Shown here one piece after another: positions 1 to 7,529 of a DNA stretch of 14,593 nt. Origin of the DNA: JAGNZR01 sp051652785. GTDB taxonomy: Bacteria > Fusobacteriota > Fusobacteriia > Fusobacteriales > Fusobacteriaceae. The stretch lies in assembly GCA_051652785.1 (NCBI GenBank), contig JBOFUX010000034.1:1-14593 (forward strand), read 5' to 3'. Positions within the stretch are counted from its first letter, which is position 1; the number at the start of each line of letters is the position of its first letter. A program made the position numbers and the translations under genes. The notes under the pieces are model-generated. The model was not told the DNA's origin. It worked only from the letters and a program-made list of their open reading frames with translations, and searched no databases.

Positions 1-17
1 ATAATGGAGGTATAGAT

Positions 18-215
18 ATGACTGGAATAGTAAAATGGTTTAATCAAGACAAAGGGTTTGGATTCATAACTGCTGAGGACGGGAAAGATGTATTCGCACA
101 TTTCTCTGAAATTCAAAAAGATGGTTTCAAAACTTTAAACGAGGGAGAAGAAGTAACTTTCGACTTAACTCAAGGACCAAAAGGACCACAAGCTTCAAAC
201 ATCAAAACTAAGTAA
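18..215 (+). CDS. Cold-shock domain protein (CspA family)
   Basis: A 65-residue single-domain cold-shock protein, the usual size for the family. Such proteins are cytoplasmic five-stranded OB-fold beta barrels that bind single-stranded RNA and DNA and loosen mRNA structure after cold shock or during growth. RNP1 (KGFGFI, residues 12-17) and RNP2 (VFAHF, residues 25-29) are intact, as is the start MTGIVKWFN and the C-terminal GPQASNI segment. The start ATG at 18 has a GGAGG ribosome binding site at 6-10 with 7 bases between. The gene is followed by its own terminator, so it looks monocistronic; its promoter lies before the window. It converges on smpB. Whether it is cold-induced or constitutive cannot be told because the 5' leader is missing. 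Confidence 0.95.
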   Translation: MTGIVKWFNQDKGFGFITAEDGKDVFAHFSEIQKDGFKTLNEGEEVTFDLTQGPKGPQASNIKTK

Positions 216-225
216 TTAGTTAATT

Positions 226-258
226 AAAAGAGTTAGAGAAATTTAACTCTTTTTTTTT
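226..258 (+). terminator. Rho-independent terminator of the cold-shock gene
   Basis: A perfect 10-base-pair stem, AAAAGAGTTA (226-235) with TAACTCTTTT (244-253), closes an 8-base loop and runs straight into a T tract ending at 258. It begins 10 bases after the stop codon of the cold-shock gene. Confidence 0.9.
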
Positions 259-315
259 ATGCTCTATCGGTAAGGGTTAGACAAAAATTTAAACATTCTA
301 TATTCAATAATAAAA

Positions 316-350
316 AAATTATATGTTTTTTAATAAAAAACATATAATTT
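316..350 (-). terminator. Terminator hairpin at the end of the smpB operon
   Basis: A perfect 16-base-pair inverted repeat, AAATTATATGTTTTTT (316-331) and its complement (335-350), with a 3-base loop. Read on the - strand the stem is followed by a run of T, so it fits a terminator for the five-gene operon that ends at 404. On the + strand no T tract follows, so it is not simply bidirectional. An extra outer pair, TATTCAAT (301-308) and ATTGAATA (353-360), frames the hairpin. Confidence 0.8.
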
Positions 351-403
351 CCATTGAATAAATTTACTATTTTTTTGATTAAAATTTTATTTTTAAGTAG
401 TTA

Positions 404-853
404 CTATCCTTTAAAACTGTCTCTTACTGATCGTTCCATATCTCTTTTTTGATCTTTTTTAGCTAATTCATCTCTTTTATCATAAGTCTTTTTTCCTCTA
501 GCTAAACCTATATCTATTTTTACATATCCTTTTGATAAATGAATATTTAATGGAACAATAGTAAAACCTTTTTGTTTTACTATATCGTATATTTTGTTTA
601 TCTCTTTTTTTTTCAAAAGTAGTTTTCTAACTCTTCTCTCATCAGGATTATACACACTTCCAAATTTCCAAGGAGTAATGCTCATACCCATAATAAATAT
701 CTCATTATTAATTACTCTAACAAAAGCCTCTTTAATACTTGTTTGACCTGCTTTTATCGATTTTACTTCACTTCCTATTAACTCTATCCCTGCTTCAAAT
801 TTTTCGTCAATAAAAAAATCAAAAAAAGCTTTTTTATTATTAGCTAGTATCAT
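404..853 (-). CDS. smpB: SsrA (tmRNA)-binding protein SmpB
   Basis: A 149-residue protein of typical SmpB length. SmpB binds the tRNA-like part of tmRNA, brings it to ribosomes stalled on broken mRNA, and lets the peptide be tagged for destruction. Visible family signatures are the N-terminal NKKAFFDFFIDEKFEAGI, the GSEVKSI segment at about 27-33, the ARGKKTYDKRDELAKKD stretch, and a basic C-terminal tail (KKDQKRDMERSVRD) that in known SmpB enters the mRNA channel. The ATG is preceded by AGGTGA at 863-868. It is the last gene of the operon, 23 bases after rnr, and RNase R is a known partner in trans-translation, so the pairing is functionally sensible. The tmRNA gene itself is not in the window. 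Confidence 0.96.
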   Translation of the reverse strand: MILANNKKAFFDFFIDEKFEAGIELIGSEVKSIKAGQTSIKEAFVRVINNEIFIMGMSITPWKFGSVYNPDERRVRKLLLKKKEINKIYDIVKQKGFTIVPLNIHLSKGYVKIDIGLARGKKTYDKRDELAKKDQKRDMERSVRDSFKG

Positions 854-876
854 TTTTATATTTCACCTACCGTAGA

Positions 877-2991
877 TTAATTTTCTATTTTATTTAAGGG
901 AACCACCTGTACCTCTAAGTTGACTAAATCTGCTCTAACTATTCGCACATTAACTTTTTCTCCTAAATTATATACTATACCTGTATTTTTTCCTACCATA
1001 ACAAAATCTCGTTCATTAAATTCATAATAATCATCAGAACTTCCTACAACATCCCAGAAACATTCAATATTTTCACTTGTCTCAAAAAATATTTTTTTAT
1101 TATTAAATCCTATAATCTTAGCTTCATACTCATCCCCTAATTTATCTTTCATATATTCAACAACTTTAATTTTTTTACTCTCTTCTTCAACTTTTATAGC
1201 ATCTCTTTCTGCTTTAGATATTTGACTGCAAATTCCATCTAAAACTTCATTTAACCATTTAATTGATTTTTTATCTGGATATCCAGTCAATACCATTGCT
1301 GTTATTCTGTGAATCATTAGGTCAGCATACCTTCTTATTGGGGATGTGAAGTGAGTATAAAAACTAGAGGACAGTCCAAAATGTCCAGTATTTTCTTTTG
1401 TATATCTAGCTTGTTTAAGAGCCATCAGAACCATTTTATGAACTATTAAACTGTTTCCATCAGCTTTTGATTCCTCAATTATAGATTGAAATTTCTTAGG
1501 GTGAACATCTTCAAGTGAGTGTATTCTATATTTGAATTTTGCTAAAACATCATTTAAACTTTGAATTCTTTCTGGATCAGGTTTATCATGAGTTCGGTAA
1601 ATTGATGGAACTTCCAACCAAAATAATTTTTCTGCAATAGCTTCATTTGCTGCAATCATAAAATCTTCAATTATTTTCTCTGATTCTCCTCTTACAATTT
1701 TTTTAACTTTTTCAACTTTTCCTTTATCATTTAAAATAACTTTAGATTCTGGAATATCAAAATCTATACTCCCTCTGCTATATTTAATCTTTCTTATCAG
1801 ACTTGATAATTCAAGCATAACTAATATATCTTCTTTTATATCCTTATATTCATCATTTGCCCATTCATCATTTGCTAAAATTTTATTAACATTGCTATAA
1901 GTCATTCTATGTAGGGTATTTATTACTGCTTTATAAGTATCTACACTAAGTTGTTTTCCATTCTCATCAAAAATAATTTCACAAGCAAAAACGAGTTTAT
2001 CTTCTTTTTCATTTAAAGAGCAGATGCCATTGGAAATTTCTTTTGGAAACATAGGTAAAACTCTATCAACCATATATACTGAATTTCCTCTTTTTCTAGC
2101 CTCTAAATCTAAATTGGAATTAATTGAAATATAATGGCTTACATCTGCAATAGCTACAATAAGTTTATAACCACCATTTTTCAATTTTTCAACACAAACA
2201 GCATCATCTAAATCTTTTGCATCATCTCCATCTATTGTTATAATTCTTTTTGTTCTTAAATCCTTTCTTTTTTTAATTTCTTCCTGAGAAATAGAAATAG
2301 GAATCCTTCTAGCCTCTGCAATTACTTCATCTGGAAAAGATTCACTCATTCCTTCTCTTCTTATTAATCCTTCTAACATATCATTTGTGTCATTAGGATT
2401 TCCTATTATTTCTATTATTTCTCCTTCTGGTTTTTTATCTTTATCTCCCCAAAAAGTAATTTTTACAACAACTAATTGACCATCTTCTGCTTTTCCCATT
2501 TTTTTATAAGGAATAAATATATCATTACCAAAATTATGAGTTGGAACAACAAAACCAAAATTTTCTCTTCTATCTAGTACTCCCACCACTGTTTCTTTAT
2601 TTCTTTTTAAAACTTTTACAACTTCCCCTTCTTTTTTTCCACCGTTTAAATCATCAACTACTATTTTTATAAGTACTGTATCTCCATTTAAAGCACCGTT
2701 AAATCCAGGTTTTGGAATAAATATCCCCTCAGTTAAAGTGTCTACAAAAGCAAATCTTTCTTTTATTAGATTAAAGTCACCTTTTATAAATCCTAATCTT
2801 TCAGGAACCGAGTATTTACCTCTATTATTTCTTACTAGTTCCCCTTGCTCTATTAACTGCTCTATCATCTCTTTATTTTCTTTTTTTAATTTTTGTGACC
2901 AACCTAAAAGTTTAACTATTTCTTCATACTTTAAATATGTTGCTTTTTCAAAAATATGTTTTATTTTTTTTATTTCATTATCTATATTCAT
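877..2991 (-). CDS. rnr: Ribonuclease R (RNB-family 3'-5' exoribonuclease)
   Basis: RNase R degrades structured RNA from the 3' end and takes part in mRNA decay, rRNA quality control and clearing of non-stop mRNA with tmRNA-SmpB. From the N-terminus there is a helix-turn-helix-like region (about 1-60), two cold-shock/OB-type domains (about 65-200), the RNB catalytic domain (about 245-580) and a C-terminal S1-like domain (about 620-700). The metal-binding motif DGDDAKDLDDA keeps the four acidic residues of the family (D254, D260, D262, D263 from this start). THFTSPIRRYADLMIHR is also present. The first in-frame start candidate, a GTG at 2997, uses the last base of the AAGGAG ribosome site (2997-3002), so I chose the ATG at 2991, which gives a 5-base spacer and 704 residues. 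It begins 2 bases after the yqeK stop, suggesting coupled translation. Confidence 0.95.
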   Translation of the reverse strand: MNIDNEIKKIKHIFEKATYLKYEEIVKLLGWSQKLKKENKEMIEQLIEQGELVRNNRGKYSVPERLGFIKGDFNLIKERFAFVDTLTEGIFIPKPGFNGALNGDTVLIKIVVDDLNGGKKEGEVVKVLKRNKETVVGVLDRRENFGFVVPTHNFGNDIFIPYKKMGKAEDGQLVVVKITFWGDKDKKPEGEIIEIIGNPNDTNDMLEGLIRREGMSESFPDEVIAEARRIPISISQEEIKKRKDLRTKRIITIDGDDAKDLDDAVCVEKLKNGGYKLIVAIADVSHYISINSNLDLEARKRGNSVYMVDRVLPMFPKEISNGICSLNEKEDKLVFACEIIFDENGKQLSVDTYKAVINTLHRMTYSNVNKILANDEWANDEYKDIKEDILVMLELSSLIRKIKYSRGSIDFDIPESKVILNDKGKVEKVKKIVRGESEKIIEDFMIAANEAIAEKLFWLEVPSIYRTHDKPDPERIQSLNDVLAKFKYRIHSLEDVHPKKFQSIIEESKADGNSLIVHKMVLMALKQARYTKENTGHFGLSSSFYTHFTSPIRRYADLMIHRITAMVLTGYPDKKSIKWLNEVLDGICSQISKAERDAIKVEEESKKIKVVEYMKDKLGDEYEAKIIGFNNKKIFFETSENIECFWDVVGSSDDYYEFNERDFVMVGKNTGIVYNLGEKVNVRIVRADLVNLEVQVVPLNKIEN

Positions 2992-2993
2992 TA

Positions 2994-3569
2994 TCACTCC
3001 TTATTCTTCCTTTTTATTATAGAATCTTTCATTTCTAAAGTATTTATATGAATCTCTACATTTTTTTTTATTAAATAATCAATTTTATTCTCTACTTCAC
3101 ACAATATACCCTCGTCTATACTACCTTCTGAAGCCAGCCTTATTTTTCTTACTGCTGGATAGTTTCTTCCACTTTCTATTGCATCAGAAAGATATAGAAT
3201 TTTATCAATAATATTCATATTTTTTCTTCCAATTGTATGATATTTCACAGCATTTAATATCTCTTCGTCCTTTATTCCAAACTTTTCTTTTCCATAAACA
3301 GAAGCAGCAAAACCATGTAATATTTCATTTGAATTTTCGTAACCTTGAATTTCGTCAAAGCCTTTTCCTTTACAAATTTTATTAAGTTCTACATTATTCA
3401 TTTCCTTACAAATGTCATGAAGTAAAATAGCAACTTCTACCTTACTTTCTAATACATTATATTTTTTAGCAAATATTTTTCCTTGCTCTATAACTCTTAT
3501 GGTGTGCTCATATCTTTCTTTTGAAATTATATTTTTTAATTCAAAATTTATTTTTTCACTTAAGGTCAA
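2994..3569 (-). CDS. yqeK: YqeK-family HD-domain hydrolase (probable Ap4A hydrolase)
   Basis: An HD-superfamily phosphohydrolase. Members of the YqeK family split diadenosine tetraphosphate symmetrically into two ADP, an alarmone-clearing role in the cytoplasm. The metal-binding set is complete: H22 (RYEHTIRV), H51-D52 (AILLHDICKE), H85 (ILHGFA), H111 (YHTIGR) and D129 (LYLSDAIE), followed by the YqeK-typical GRNYPAVR. The upstream in-frame GTG at 3581 lies inside the ribosome site GAGGTGA (3578-3584) and cannot easily be the start. I chose the TTG at 3569, 8 bases after that site, giving 191 residues; the GTG would add four. In many Firmicutes yqeK sits with nadD and rsfS. Here it is instead between a GerMN protein and rnr. 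Confidence 0.88.
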   Translation of the reverse strand: MTLSEKINFELKNIISKERYEHTIRVIEQGKIFAKKYNVLESKVEVAILLHDICKEMNNVELNKICKGKGFDEIQGYENSNEILHGFAASVYGKEKFGIKDEEILNAVKYHTIGRKNMNIIDKILYLSDAIESGRNYPAVRKIRLASEGSIDEGILCEVENKIDYLIKKNVEIHINTLEMKDSIIKRKNKE

Positions 3570-3587
3570 TTTATTTTTCACCTCATT

Positions 3588-4118
3588 TTATAAGTCATTA
3601 TTTTTTTTATAATAAGATTTAAAAAGTCCCTCTTCTTCTTTATTATTCAACATAAATTTCACTCTTTCAACTCCTCCTAAATCAACTAAAGTATTTGTTA
3701 TAGAATAAAGTATGTAAAGTGTTTCTTTTGAATTCATATCTAATTCTTTTATCTCTTCAAAATTTAAATATAAATCTTTTTCTTTGAAAAAAATATTTAA
3801 TAAAATAAGCTCATCACTAAATAGTTCATATTCTTTAAGTTCAATAGATATATTTTTAATTACTTCTTTAATAATTTCACTTTTATCCTCTGTATATTTT
3901 ATTTCAATAGTTTTATTATTTAAAGCATCAAATGTTTTATTCGGTAGATATAAATTTAAAGCTACTAACTCTTCATGTTTTTTTTCTATTTTTTCTAACC
4001 TTAGAGGAATTGTTTCAATTGTTTTAGATTTTTTTTCCATTAAAGATGACTTAACTCCTAATAAAGCAATAATAACTAATAAAACACCTATAAAAATAAT
4101 AATTTTTTTGTTTGCCAT
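3588..4118 (-). CDS. Membrane-anchored GerMN-domain protein
   Basis: A 176-residue protein with one N-terminal membrane segment (about 5-22, IIIFIGVLLVIIALLG) after a short basic start (MANKK), so the rest should lie outside the inner membrane. Residues about 52-165 look like a GerMN domain (named after spore germination protein GerM): NLYLPNK at the start, the strand DLYLNF, and the closing helix-strand LYSITNTLVDLGGVERVKFM, which fits the pattern of the family. The domain is thought to work at the cell wall, but its biochemical role is not known. The neighbour 14 bases upstream is a cell-wall amidase, which supports a peptidoglycan-related job. No lipobox cysteine is present, so it is a membrane anchor rather than a lipoprotein. 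The family call is from pattern recognition; a search should confirm it. Confidence 0.7.
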   Translation of the reverse strand: MANKKIIIFIGVLLVIIALLGVKSSLMEKKSKTIETIPLRLEKIEKKHEELVALNLYLPNKTFDALNNKTIEIKYTEDKSEIIKEVIKNISIELKEYELFSDELILLNIFFKEKDLYLNFEEIKELDMNSKETLYILYSITNTLVDLGGVERVKFMLNNKEEEGLFKSYYKKNNDL

Positions 4119-4132
4119 TTTTCACTTCCCTA

Positions 4133-5176
4133 TTAATAAAAATATTTTTTTACTTGCTCAGATACTTTTTGTGCCATTATTTTTTGATATTGAACACTTG
4201 CTAATTTTTCTCTATCTTTTACATTAGTTAAAAATCCTAATTCTATAAGTATCCCTGGGACAACAGTTTCAGGACGACCTAACCCTCTTAGCACAGCAAA
4301 ATTTGCTCCATGTATACCTCTATTTTTCATTTTTGTGCTATTTGCTAAAGAATCAACTATTCCTTTTGCCAATTTAGCAGATACTTCTTGATATTTTTTA
4401 TATTCTAATTCACCTAAAATTTGAGATATTCCACCTACGTTTTCTCCAAATGTTTCTCCAAATTTATTCTCATATGCTGCAACTCTTGCAGCATATGGAG
4501 AAGATGTTTTTGAAAAATAAAAAACTTCCACTCCTTCAGCTTTAATATTATTTGAAGCATTTAAATGAATACTTATAAACATATCAGCTTTTTTTTGATT
4601 TGCTATTTTAGGTCTTGCAGAAAGATTTAAAAAAACATCTTCATTTCTAATTAAGATAACATTAAAATCTTTTTTCAATTCACTTTTTAAGTATTTAGTT
4701 ACACTTAAAGCTATGTCTTTCTCTTTTTTACCACCATGGCTAGCACCAGGATCTTTTCCTCCATGTCCAGCATCTATCGCTATTGTAAATTGTTTTTTTA
4801 AATTAGAATTTAAATTTAATATTATAGAGTTTTTGCCTTTTGTGACTTTGTAAGATATATTTTTTTTATGTTTTATAAAAAAACCTGTTCCTTTTCCTAG
4901 TGAAACACTTTTAAAATTTTCAATATATTTACTATTATAACTAGAATCTTTTAATTGAGATTTTAACTTTCCATTTTTTACATTTAAAAATATTAATTGA
5001 TTCTGAGGATCGTAATTTACAACGTAGCTAGGTGGAGTATTCAAAGAATCGAATTCTATTATTACTTGTGTTAAATTTTTAGAAGAATAAACTCTTTTTA
5101 TTTCTAAATCCTTAGAATAACATAATATTGTTACTAAAAACATAAGTACTACATAAAAAAAAAATTTTATTTTCAT
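4133..5176 (-). CDS. N-acetylmuramoyl-L-alanine amidase (Amidase_3) with AMIN-like N-terminus
   Basis: A secreted zinc amidase that cuts the bond between N-acetylmuramic acid and the stem peptide of peptidoglycan, typically for daughter-cell separation. Residues 1-21 form a signal peptide (basic start, hydrophobic core, cleavage near SKD). Residues about 22-122 are beta-rich and look like an AMIN targeting domain. The catalytic domain starts at about 130 with TIAIDAGHGGKDPG. The expected zinc ligands are H138, E152 and H204 (SIHLNAS), and the catalytic glutamate is E312 (ILIELGFLTN). An insert at about 223-290 sits where AmiA/AmiC-type enzymes carry their inhibitory helix. The ATG has AGGAG 5 bases upstream. 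It is the first gene of the operon, and its product would act in the periplasm. Confidence 0.92.
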   Translation of the reverse strand: MKIKFFFYVVLMFLVTILCYSKDLEIKRVYSSKNLTQVIIEFDSLNTPPSYVVNYDPQNQLIFLNVKNGKLKSQLKDSSYNSKYIENFKSVSLGKGTGFFIKHKKNISYKVTKGKNSIILNLNSNLKKQFTIAIDAGHGGKDPGASHGGKKEKDIALSVTKYLKSELKKDFNVILIRNEDVFLNLSARPKIANQKKADMFISIHLNASNNIKAEGVEVFYFSKTSSPYAARVAAYENKFGETFGENVGGISQILGELEYKKYQEVSAKLAKGIVDSLANSTKMKNRGIHGANFAVLRGLGRPETVVPGILIELGFLTNVKDREKLASVQYQKIMAQKVSEQVKKYFY

Positions 5177-5530
5177 AACTACTCCTAATCTTTTAAATAT
5201 AATTTAATTAATCTAACATATTTTATCATATTTAATTTTATTTTTGATTTTTATTTTCAACCCTTTCACATTAAAATAATACATCAATCTGTATAAAAGT
5301 AACTTTCAAGTACAAATATTATAAATACTCTATTAGTAATTACCTTAATTATAACATTAGATTTAAAAATAAGGAACCTAAAGTTCAAATACGCTATATA
5401 ATATACTCAGATTTTTATAACTCTAATATTATAATATTAATTTAACAAAAAAAAAGATGCTAAAAAATTAATCTTAGACATCTTAGGCTCTTATATTTTA
5501 TAACTTTATATTAGTTTTTTTATTTTGCTA
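5177..5530. other. 354-base spacer between the amidase operon and yajC
   Basis: No open reading frame, tRNA or recognisable RNA gene is seen. It holds the yajC terminator (5447-5484) and must carry the promoter of the five-gene - strand operon. I could not find a convincing one: a TTGAAA and a TATGAT occur on the - strand near 5220-5260, but about 24 bases apart, which is too far. A perfect 16-base A/T palindrome lies at 5424-5439; in such AT-rich DNA it may be chance. Confidence 0.6.
5447..5484 (-). terminator. Terminator downstream of yajC
   Basis: On the - strand AAGATG pairs with CATCTT, the stem continues with CTAA/TTAG after a one-base bulge, and the 3' side is followed by a run of about nine T. 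It lies about 45 bases beyond the yajC stop. Confidence 0.75.
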
Positions 5531-5806
5531 TTATTTAGTTAAAACAGTAGCTATTGCTGATTTTCTTAAAGTGATATTTACACCTTTATCAACTCTTATC
5601 ACAACTAAGTCTTCAGAAACTGAACTTACAACTCCTTTAATTCCACCAGAAGTAAATACCTCTGCTCCTTCTTTTAGTGAACTTACCATTTCTTTATGTT
5701 TTTTTTGTTTTTTCTTGTTTGGTAAAATTAATAAGAAGTAAAACACTGCTATCCATATTACAAAAGTTAATGCCATACCTCCATACTTTGTTATTAATTC
5801 ATTCAT
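5531..5806 (-). CDS. yajC: Preprotein translocase accessory subunit YajC
   Basis: A 91-residue inner-membrane protein that in other bacteria joins SecDF in a complex helping SecYEG export proteins. It has a short outside N-terminus, one membrane segment (about 11-29), and the family signature FYFLLILPNKKKQKKHKEM right after it, then a cytoplasmic beta-rich domain beginning LKEGAEVFTSGGIKGVV. Length is typical. The ATG has GGAGG 8 bases upstream. The gene stands alone here, with its own promoter and terminator. The tgt or secD genes often found next to yajC are not present in the window. Confidence 0.95.
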   Translation of the reverse strand: MNELITKYGGMALTFVIWIAVFYFLLILPNKKKQKKHKEMVSSLKEGAEVFTSGGIKGVVSSVSEDLVVIRVDKGVNITLRKSAIATVLTK

Positions 5807-5846
5807 TACTTATACCTCCATCTTTTATTTTTACATATGATATTTT

Positions 5847-5875
5847 ATTATAGCATAGAACTTTTTTTTTTTCAA
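5847..5875 (-). promoter_or_regulatory. Sigma-70 type promoter of yajC
   Basis: On the - strand TTGAAA (5870-5875) and TATAAT (5847-5852) are separated by exactly 17 bases, and the -10 box is extended by TGC directly before it. It lies about 40 bases upstream of the yajC start. Confidence 0.85.
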
Positions 5876-5993
5876 TTCTTAATACAACAGTGATAATATG
5901 AAATAGCATTAGTGAAATTTTTGAATATAATTCTATATTTTTTATTTTTTTATATCTAAATACTTTTTTTATAATTTAAAAAAGCATATTTAA

Positions 5994-6022
5994 TTGAATT
6001 ATTTTTTAATTTCCAGTATAAT
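5994..6022 (+). promoter_or_regulatory. Sigma-70 type promoter of the MBL-fold hydrolase/UDG-like pair
   Basis: TTGAAT (5994-5999) and TATAAT (6017-6022) are 17 bases apart, 52 bases before the ATG at 6075. It points away from the yajC promoter; about 120 bases separate the two and contain only A/T-rich DNA. Confidence 0.8.
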
Positions 6023-6074
6023 ATATTAAATTATTTTTATTTATAATTAACATAGAATATATAAAGAGGAGAAT

Positions 6075-6854
6075 ATGAAAATTTCAATACTAGGTAGTGG
6101 AAGTTCTGGAAATTCTATTTTTATAGATACAAATCAGTTTAAATTTTTAGTAGACGCTGGTTTTAGCTGTAAAAAAATAGAAGAAAGATTATTAGAAATC
6201 GGTGAAAATTTAAAAGATATTTCAGCTCTTTTAATTACTCACGAACACGGCGATCATATTATGGGAGCTGGAATTATATCTAGAAAATATGGTATTCCTA
6301 TTTATATTTCAGAAGAAAGTTATGAAGTATCTAAAAATAAACTTGGAATTATTGAAGAAAGTAACATTAAATTTATAAATGGAGATTTCTATTTATCAAA
6401 AAATGTTAAAATTCAACCTTTTGATGTATTACATGATGCAACTAGAACTCTTGGATTTAAAATTATTGGTGAAAATGGTAAATCTGCAGCTATTTCCACC
6501 GATATAGGATATGTTAATAATATTAATAAAGAATATTTTAAAAATATAGATCTTTTAGTTATAGAATCTAACTACGACTACGATATGCTTATGGATTGTT
6601 CCTATCCTTGGGATTTAAAAGCAAGAATAAAAAGTAATAATGGACACCTTTCTAATACAGATGCAGGAAATTTTATTTGTGATATCTACTCAGAAAAACT
6701 CCAAAAAGCGTACTTAGTTCATGTGAGTAAAGATAGTAATCACCCTACACTTGTTTTGGAAACTGTGAGCCGAATACTTCATGAAAACAATATTAAACTT
6801 AATTTAGAAGTGGCACATCAAGATAAAGCTTCAATTTTGTTTAAAATAGAATAA
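6075..6854 (+). CDS. MBL-fold metallo-hydrolase, YycJ/WalJ-like
   Basis: A 259-residue cytoplasmic metallo-beta-lactamase-fold hydrolase. The start MKISILGSGSSGNS and the metal motif THEHGDH give ligands H56, H58, D60 and H61. The remaining expected ligands are H120 (DVLHDA), D143 (STDIGY) and a histidine near the C-terminus (H215 in LVHVSKD or H248 in VAHQD). NNGHLSN at 189-195 is another conserved block. This pattern fits the YycJ/WalJ group, some of whose members have been linked to DNA processing and to cell-wall signalling; the substrate here is not known. AGAGGAG (6065-6071) serves the ATG. No walK or walR two-component genes are nearby, so the WalJ context is absent. It is probably co-transcribed with the next gene, 15 bases downstream. 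Confidence 0.88.
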   Translation: MKISILGSGSSGNSIFIDTNQFKFLVDAGFSCKKIEERLLEIGENLKDISALLITHEHGDHIMGAGIISRKYGIPIYISEESYEVSKNKLGIIEESNIKFINGDFYLSKNVKIQPFDVLHDATRTLGFKIIGENGKSAAISTDIGYVNNINKEYFKNIDLLVIESNYDYDMLMDCSYPWDLKARIKSNNGHLSNTDAGNFICDIYSEKLQKAYLVHVSKDSNHPTLVLETVSRILHENNIKLNLEVAHQDKASILFKIE

Positions 6855-6869
6855 TTAAGGAGAAATATT

Positions 6870-7463
6870 ATGATGAGTGTTGAAGCATTATGGGATGAGC
6901 TAATTTTCGAGCTAGGTTCTATTGGACCACATGGTAAAGAAAAAAATAAAGAAGTTTTAATAGGAAGTGGTAATCCCCATGGGGATATTCTTTTTATTGG
7001 AGATGATCCCAGTCTTTATTTAGATAAGAACTTGAGAGTTGCTCCAGCTTCTAGTGGAGAATTTTTAATAAAACTTTGTGATGTTACAGGACTTACTCCT
7101 AAAGACTATTATATTACGACAATTACAAAGTCATTAATTAAATATAAGGATTATTTTGAAACTGATCAAGAAAAACTTATTGAATATTTAAATATGCAAA
7201 TTGCTCTTATTAATCCTAAAATTATAATTATATTAGGACAGCACGTTGCTTCTATTATTTTAGAAAAAGAAATTAATTTTTTAAAAGAAAAAAATATTAT
7301 TAAAGATTGGATAGGAAATACAAAAATTTTAATTACTTATGAGCCTAATTTTGCTAAAATATCTAGGGATACTGCTGGAAAAAAAGATAAAGTTGCAGTT
7401 GAATTCTGGAATGCTTTAAAATTAGTTAAAAGTTATATTCACGAAGAGAATTTCAATTTTTAA
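6870..7463 (+). CDS. Uracil-DNA-glycosylase-fold protein, divergent
   Basis: A 197-residue protein whose framework resembles family 4/5 uracil-DNA glycosylases: GSGNPHGDILFIGDDPS (32-48), a segment around VAPASSGEFLIKLCDVTGL (57-75), the helix-strand INPKIIIILGQHVA (114-127) and a closing motif near 157. Classical members remove uracil from DNA. Several hallmarks are changed here. Motif GEAPG is GDDPS, the closing HPS/HPA motif is YEPN (157-160), and the four cysteines of the iron-sulphur cluster are missing; only C70 remains. Either this is a diverged glycosylase with another lesion preference or the fold has a different job. AAGGAG (6857-6862) lies 7 bases before the first of two adjacent ATGs. 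It follows a probable DNA-related hydrolase in the same transcription unit. Confidence 0.7.
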   Translation: MMSVEALWDELIFELGSIGPHGKEKNKEVLIGSGNPHGDILFIGDDPSLYLDKNLRVAPASSGEFLIKLCDVTGLTPKDYYITTITKSLIKYKDYFETDQEKLIEYLNMQIALINPKIIIILGQHVASIILEKEINFLKEKNIIKDWIGNTKILITYEPNFAKISRDTAGKKDKVAVEFWNALKLVKSYIHEENFNF

Positions 7464-7484
7464 TATATGGTGAAATAGAAAAAT

Positions 7485-7529
7485 AAACCTGTAAGACAAT
7501 AACTATAAAAGTACATCTTACAGGTTTTA
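7485..7529. terminator. Bidirectional terminator between convergent genes
   Basis: A perfect 12-base-pair stem, AAACCTGTAAGA (7485-7496) with TCTTACAGGTTT (7516-7527), around a 19-base A/T-rich loop. T-rich DNA follows on both strands. It serves the UDG-like gene on + and the acetyltransferase on -, whose stop codon begins at 7532. Confidence 0.85.

Noticed and set aside
2992..2997. GTG start two codons upstream for rnr
   Set aside because: It overlaps the last base of the AAGGAG ribosome site, so a ribosome placed there could not use it; the ATG at 2991 fits.
2738..3022. Open frame on the + strand opposite rnr
   Set aside because: It is antisense to the well-supported RNase R and yqeK genes, has no ribosome site, and its low-complexity S/F/I/L-rich product reflects the A/T-rich complement.
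3784..4227. 147-codon open frame on the + strand opposite the GerMN and amidase genes
   Set aside because: The hydrophobic product is what the complement of Lys/Glu/Asn-rich coding DNA gives; no ribosome site and no family features.
5424..5439. Perfect 16-base A/T palindrome as an operator
   Set aside because: It is made only of A and T in very A/T-rich DNA and is not placed near a convincing promoter, so chance is a fair explanation.
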